A DNA stretch of 8,492 nt from positions 1-8,492 of the forward strand of contig JBBQLD010000193.1 in NCBI GenBank assembly GCA_038327555.1. Direction: 5' to 3'. Each line of letters begins with the position of its first letter. Position 1 is the first letter of the stretch. Shown piece after piece: positions 6,176 through 8,492 of the stretch. The position numbers and the translations under genes were made by a program. The notes under the pieces are model-generated. The model saw nothing but the letters and a program-made list of their open reading frames with translations. It was not told the origin of the DNA and made no database searches. The stretch is from M3007 sp038327555. Its GTDB lineage: Bacteria; Bacteroidota; Bacteroidia; Chitinophagales; Saprospiraceae.

Positions 6176-6260
6176 CAATCGGATATTGGAAATTGCAAAT
6201 CGGATATCGGAAATTAAAGCTATTTCCGATATCCGATTTGCAATTTCCGATATCCGATTG
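6176..6260. repeat. Long hairpin with 39-bp arms, each of two ~20-bp sub-repeats
   Basis: Arms 6176-6214 and 6222-6260 match at 38 of 39 positions around the 7-base loop TAAAGCT. Each arm contains two near-identical copies of a unit with core TCGGATATCGGAAAT, so the element is two direct plus two inverted copies of a ~20-base word. It starts 22 bases past the M20 peptidase stop and could end that transcript. However, only a short TTTT follows on the minus strand, and the internal repetition points to a mobile palindromic repeat. Confidence 0.92.
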
Positions 6261-6282
6261 GATTTTGTGGGCGTGGAGCCAC

Positions 6283-7674
6283 CTACTTCTTCTTCATCTC
6301 CGAATAAAACTTATAAAACCAAGGAATCGTCTCAATCCCCTTGTAGTAATTGAACAACCCATAATGCTCATTCGGCGAGTGAATATCATCCGAATCCAGG
6401 CCAAAGCCCATGAGCACCGATTTGGCGTTCAAGACCTGATCAAACATCGCCACAATTGGGATACTACCGCCGCCGCGCTGTGGGAGCGGCTTTTTGCCGA
6501 AGGCTTGTTCCAGCGCTTTTTCAGAGGCTTTGTATTCTACCGAATTGGTCGGCACCACCACCGGGTAGCCACCATGATGCGCCGTCACTTTGACCTTCAC
6601 GGATTTTGGCGCGAGTCCTTCGAAGTGTTTTTGGAACATCTTTTCGATTTTCTTCGGATCCTGATCTGGCACTAGACGCATAGAAATTTTGGCAAATGCC
6701 TTGCTCGGCAGCACCGTTTTCGCGCCCTCGCCGATATAGCCGCCCCAGATGCCGTTCACGTCAAGCGTGGGCCGGATGCCCGTGCGTTCCACCGAGGTGT
6801 AGCCCTTTTCGCCCATGAGTTCGGATACGCCAAGGTCTTTCATGTATTGTTTTTCATTGTATGGCGCCGCGTTCATGCCTTTGCGCTCTTTGCTGCTCAC
6901 TTTTAGCACGTCGTCATAAAAGCCTTTTACGGTTACTCGTTTTTTGGCATCGTGCAGCGAGGCGATCATTTGACACAGTACATTGATCGGGTTGGCTACT
7001 GCGCCTCCGTACACGCCAGAGTGGAGGTCTTTGTTTGGGCCCACCACTTCAACTTCCATGTAGCAAAGACCGCGCAGACCCACCGTGATACTCGGGGTAT
7101 TGTTGTCAATGATGCTGGTGTCAGAAATCAACACTACATCACAGGCGAGTTTTTTCTTGTTTTCCAGGCAGAATTTTTCCAAGTGTTTCGAGCCCACTTC
7201 TTCCTCGCCTTCGATCATGAACTTGACGTTGCAAGGCAGGTTATTGGTTTTTGACATCATCTCAAATGCCTTGACGTGCATGAACACCTGGCCCTTGTCG
7301 TCGCAAGCGCCACGAGCAAAAATGGCACCTTCCGGGTGATTCTTGGTCTTTTTTACAACGGGTTCAAACGGCGGACTGTCCCAAAGATCGAGCGGGTCGG
7401 CAGGCTGCACGTCGTAGTGGCCGTACACCAGAATCGTAGGGGCTTTGGCGTCTACCATTTTTTCGCCATATACAATGGGGTGGCCCGCAGTGTCGCAGAC
7501 TTCCACTTTATCTACGCCCACGGCTTTGAGGTGATTGGCGGTGGCTTCGGCCATGCGGCGCACATCACCAGCATACTTTGGGTCAGCGCTCACGGAAGGG
7601 ATGCGGAGGAGTTCGAGCAATTCGTCGAGGAAGCGTTGTTTATTCGCGTCGAGATAACTTTTTAGTTCTTTCAT
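6283..7674 (-). CDS. M20 family dipeptidase (CNDP-like metallopeptidase)
   Basis: A 463-residue cytoplasmic di-zinc peptidase of the M20A/CNDP group, which cleaves dipeptides and short peptides and so supports peptide and amino-acid salvage. Metal and catalytic residues are all present: His86 and Asp88 in V-Y-G-H-Y-D-V-Q-P, bridging Asp125 in G-A-C-D-D-K-G-Q, Glu158 (base) and Glu159 in I-E-G-E-E-E-V-G-S, Asp185 in I-S-D-T-S, and His432 in D-I-H-S-P-N-E-H. The lid/dimerisation domain lies at about 200-370 with His218 in D-L-H-S-G-V-Y-G-G. Length and start (ATG 7674-7672) fit the family, and there is no signal peptide. It appears monocistronic: a palindromic array follows the stop, and the next gene upstream is divergent. 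Exact substrate preference cannot be read from sequence. Confidence 0.95.
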   Translation of the reverse strand: MKELKSYLDANKQRFLDELLELLRIPSVSADPKYAGDVRRMAEATANHLKAVGVDKVEVCDTAGHPIVYGEKMVDAKAPTILVYGHYDVQPADPLDLWDSPPFEPVVKKTKNHPEGAIFARGACDDKGQVFMHVKAFEMMSKTNNLPCNVKFMIEGEEEVGSKHLEKFCLENKKKLACDVVLISDTSIIDNNTPSITVGLRGLCYMEVEVVGPNKDLHSGVYGGAVANPINVLCQMIASLHDAKKRVTVKGFYDDVLKVSSKERKGMNAAPYNEKQYMKDLGVSELMGEKGYTSVERTGIRPTLDVNGIWGGYIGEGAKTVLPSKAFAKISMRLVPDQDPKKIEKMFQKHFEGLAPKSVKVKVTAHHGGYPVVVPTNSVEYKASEKALEQAFGKKPLPQRGGGSIPIVAMFDQVLNAKSVLMGFGLDSDDIHSPNEHYGLFNYYKGIETIPWFYKFYSEMKKK

Positions 7675-8021
7675 GTTTTGGTCAAGTCATTGAATAGTGG
7701 CCCTAAACGGGCGGTACGCGGTTCAGTACTACTGCCTGCAAAAGTCTTTGTTTTTTCTGAAAATTTTTGGCCTTACGTTTACTAAACCTTCAAGGTTTAG
7801 TAAACGTAAGACCAAAACCTTTAAGGGCGGTTAGAACGCACACATCATGTGGAAGCCAGGCTTAAGATTACTTCCTTCCTCAAATTTACAAAACTTGTCC
7901 AATCTTAGCGGCCTCTTTTTTGGGTTATTAGGCGATCTGATGATTTGGCTATTCGAGTATCCACGCTTCGCCACCCAAATAACCCAATAACCAAATCTCA
8001 AAATCAACATTTAAACAAAAA
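7675..8021. other. 347-base divergent intergenic region
   Basis: This is the shared upstream region of the M20 peptidase (minus) and the epimerase (plus). It contains the 7766-7818 palindrome and a weaker 10-bp inverted repeat, TTGGGTTATT at 7920-7929 with AATAACCCAA at 7978-7987. No TAnnTTTG box with a matched -33 element was found in either direction, and no ORF in it looks real. Confidence 0.7.
7766..7818. repeat. Palindrome with 26-bp arms and one-base centre
   Basis: Arms 7766-7791 and 7793-7818 are complementary at 25 of 26 positions (mismatch 7772/7812) around the single base C7792. The core is TTTACTAAACC, then TTCAA, then GGTTTAGTAAA. It lies about 90 bases upstream of the peptidase ATG and about 200 bases upstream of the epimerase ATG, so it is not a terminator for either gene. 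A cruciform-forming dispersed repeat is the likeliest reading. Confidence 0.92.
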
Positions 8022-8414
8022 ATGGCCGTAAAAACCTTCTTCTGCATCGACGCACATACCTGTGGCAATCCCGTCCGACTAGTAGCAGGCGGCGGTCCCA
8101 ACCTGATTGGGGCAAATATGAGCGAAAAACGCCAGCATTTCCTGCGCGAATACGATTGGATTCGCCATGCCCTGATGTTCGAACCCCGCGGCCACGATAT
8201 GATGAGTGGAAGCATTTTATACCCGCCACACGAGCCTGAAAATGATGTGGCGGTGCTTTTTATCGAAACCAGTGGCTGTCTGCCTATGTGCGGCCATGGC
8301 ACGATCGGAACCGTCACGATCGCGATAGAACAGGGTCTGGTGACGCCAAAAACGCCCGGACAGCTTCGGCTTGAAACCCCCGCAGGACTAGTGGCAGGGG
8401 CACGAAGTCTTTGA
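8022..8414 (+). pseudogene. 4-hydroxyproline epimerase / proline racemase family, 3'-truncated
   Basis: The N-terminal third of a cofactor-independent proline racemase-family enzyme (normally about 310-345 residues), most like 4-hydroxyproline 2-epimerase, which converts trans-4-hydroxy-L-proline to the cis-D isomer for catabolism. Visible are F-F-C-I-D-A-H-T-C-G-N-P-V-R at 6-19, M-F-E-P-R-G-H-D-M-M-S-G at 52-63, and the first catalytic Cys, Cys90, in L-P-M-C-G-H-G-T-I-G (87-96). L-E-T-P-A-G-L-V ends at residue 124. After base 8393 the family sequence stops and the frame ends at TGA 8414. The second catalytic Cys region is absent, so no active enzyme can be made. The ATG at 8022 follows an A-rich leader. 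Insertion of a mobile element, a deletion or a misassembled contig end could each explain the break. Confidence 0.88.
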
Positions 8415-8492
8415 CGGTTTGTTCGACTCTTTTGAACTGATACTTTGTTGCGCCTCAGTCATGGAGAGCCCGCTACAATCCTTCGTCGCGCC
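8394..8492. other. Unrelated sequence after the epimerase break
   Basis: These about 99 bases do not continue the epimerase. On the plus strand a different frame is open from 8392 to the window edge (containing G-H-E-V-F-D-G-L-F-D-S-F-E-L-I-L). On the minus strand an ATG at 8463-8461 opens a frame reading M-T-E-A-Q-Q-S-I-S-S-K-E-S-N-K-P. Neither is recognised. The segment could be the end of an insertion sequence or a contig-joining artefact. Confidence 0.5.

Larger units (their letters stand above)
5862..6282. other. 421-base repeat-rich intergenic stretch
   Basis: The stretch between the two-helix membrane gene and the M20 peptidase gene contains no convincing full-length gene. It holds three separate palindromic structures (5891-5923, 6034-6073, 6176-6260) and two tiny minus-strand ORFs (5858-5998 and 6065-6136). 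The ten bases GTTTTGCACT at 6008-6017 recur inverted at 6166-6175 and bracket the middle palindrome pair. Confidence 0.8.

Noticed and set aside
6193..6675. 160-residue plus-strand ORF
   Set aside because: It begins in the hairpin repeat and continues antisense to the M20 peptidase. No independent support.
7920..7987. Inverted repeat TTGGGTTATT / AATAACCCAA as a regulatory hairpin
   Set aside because: The arms are only 10 bp with a 48-base spacer, in repetitive low-complexity sequence. Too weak to list as a separate element.

Overview
The window looks like a piece of a Bacteroidota chromosome, most likely Saprospiria-like (Haliscomenobacter/Lewinella relatives). The grounds are the protein families, A-rich leaders in place of Shine-Dalgarno sequences, two TAnnTTTG-type promoter boxes, and several palindromic intergenic repeats. 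No replicon genes, rRNA, tRNA or CRISPR array were seen. GC content is patchy: single 60-base lines counted by hand give about 58% (4861-4920, TPR gene), 50% (7321-7380, peptidase), 43% (1741-1800, ABC permease), but only 32% (2881-2940) and 30% (5641-5700), which suggests a mosaic.

Left part (1-2470). The first 94 bases hold the N-terminus of a small antitoxin-like protein on the minus strand, with a TACTTTTG box and a 12-bp palindrome just upstream. Next is the peptidoglycan-editing factor PgeF on the minus strand. It has no ATG start and is followed in the same frame by a 37-codon coding-like stretch. A MacB/FtsX-type ABC transporter permease is read divergently on the plus strand.

Middle (2471-5447). 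Four 21-bp tandem repeats, each made of three TATGAnn heptamers, begin one base after the permease stop codon. An AT-rich pair follows: a DUF6326-type four-helix membrane protein and a DUF4386-type protein. The second loses recognisable family sequence after about residue 65 and runs into the 3' end of a convergent, GC-richer gene. That gene encodes a GT-C/TMTC-like membrane protein with a C-terminal TPR domain.

Right part (5448-8492). A short two-helix membrane protein resembles the C-terminal module of longer Bacteroidota proteins. Upstream of it is a 421-base stretch packed with three separate palindromic structures and two tiny ORFs. An intact M20 dipeptidase follows, with a 39-bp-arm hairpin 22 bases past its stop codon. 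Divergent from it, beyond a 26-bp-arm palindrome, is a 4-hydroxyproline epimerase/proline racemase-family gene. It breaks after about 124 codons and leads into about 95 unrelated bases at the window edge.

The full-length genes are housekeeping or common accessory functions: cell-wall quality control, membrane export, protein glycosylation and peptide turnover. They form no single pathway. The striking feature is the number of gene fragments and palindromic or tandem repeats between them. I see no evidence of a coherent new defence or biosynthetic system.
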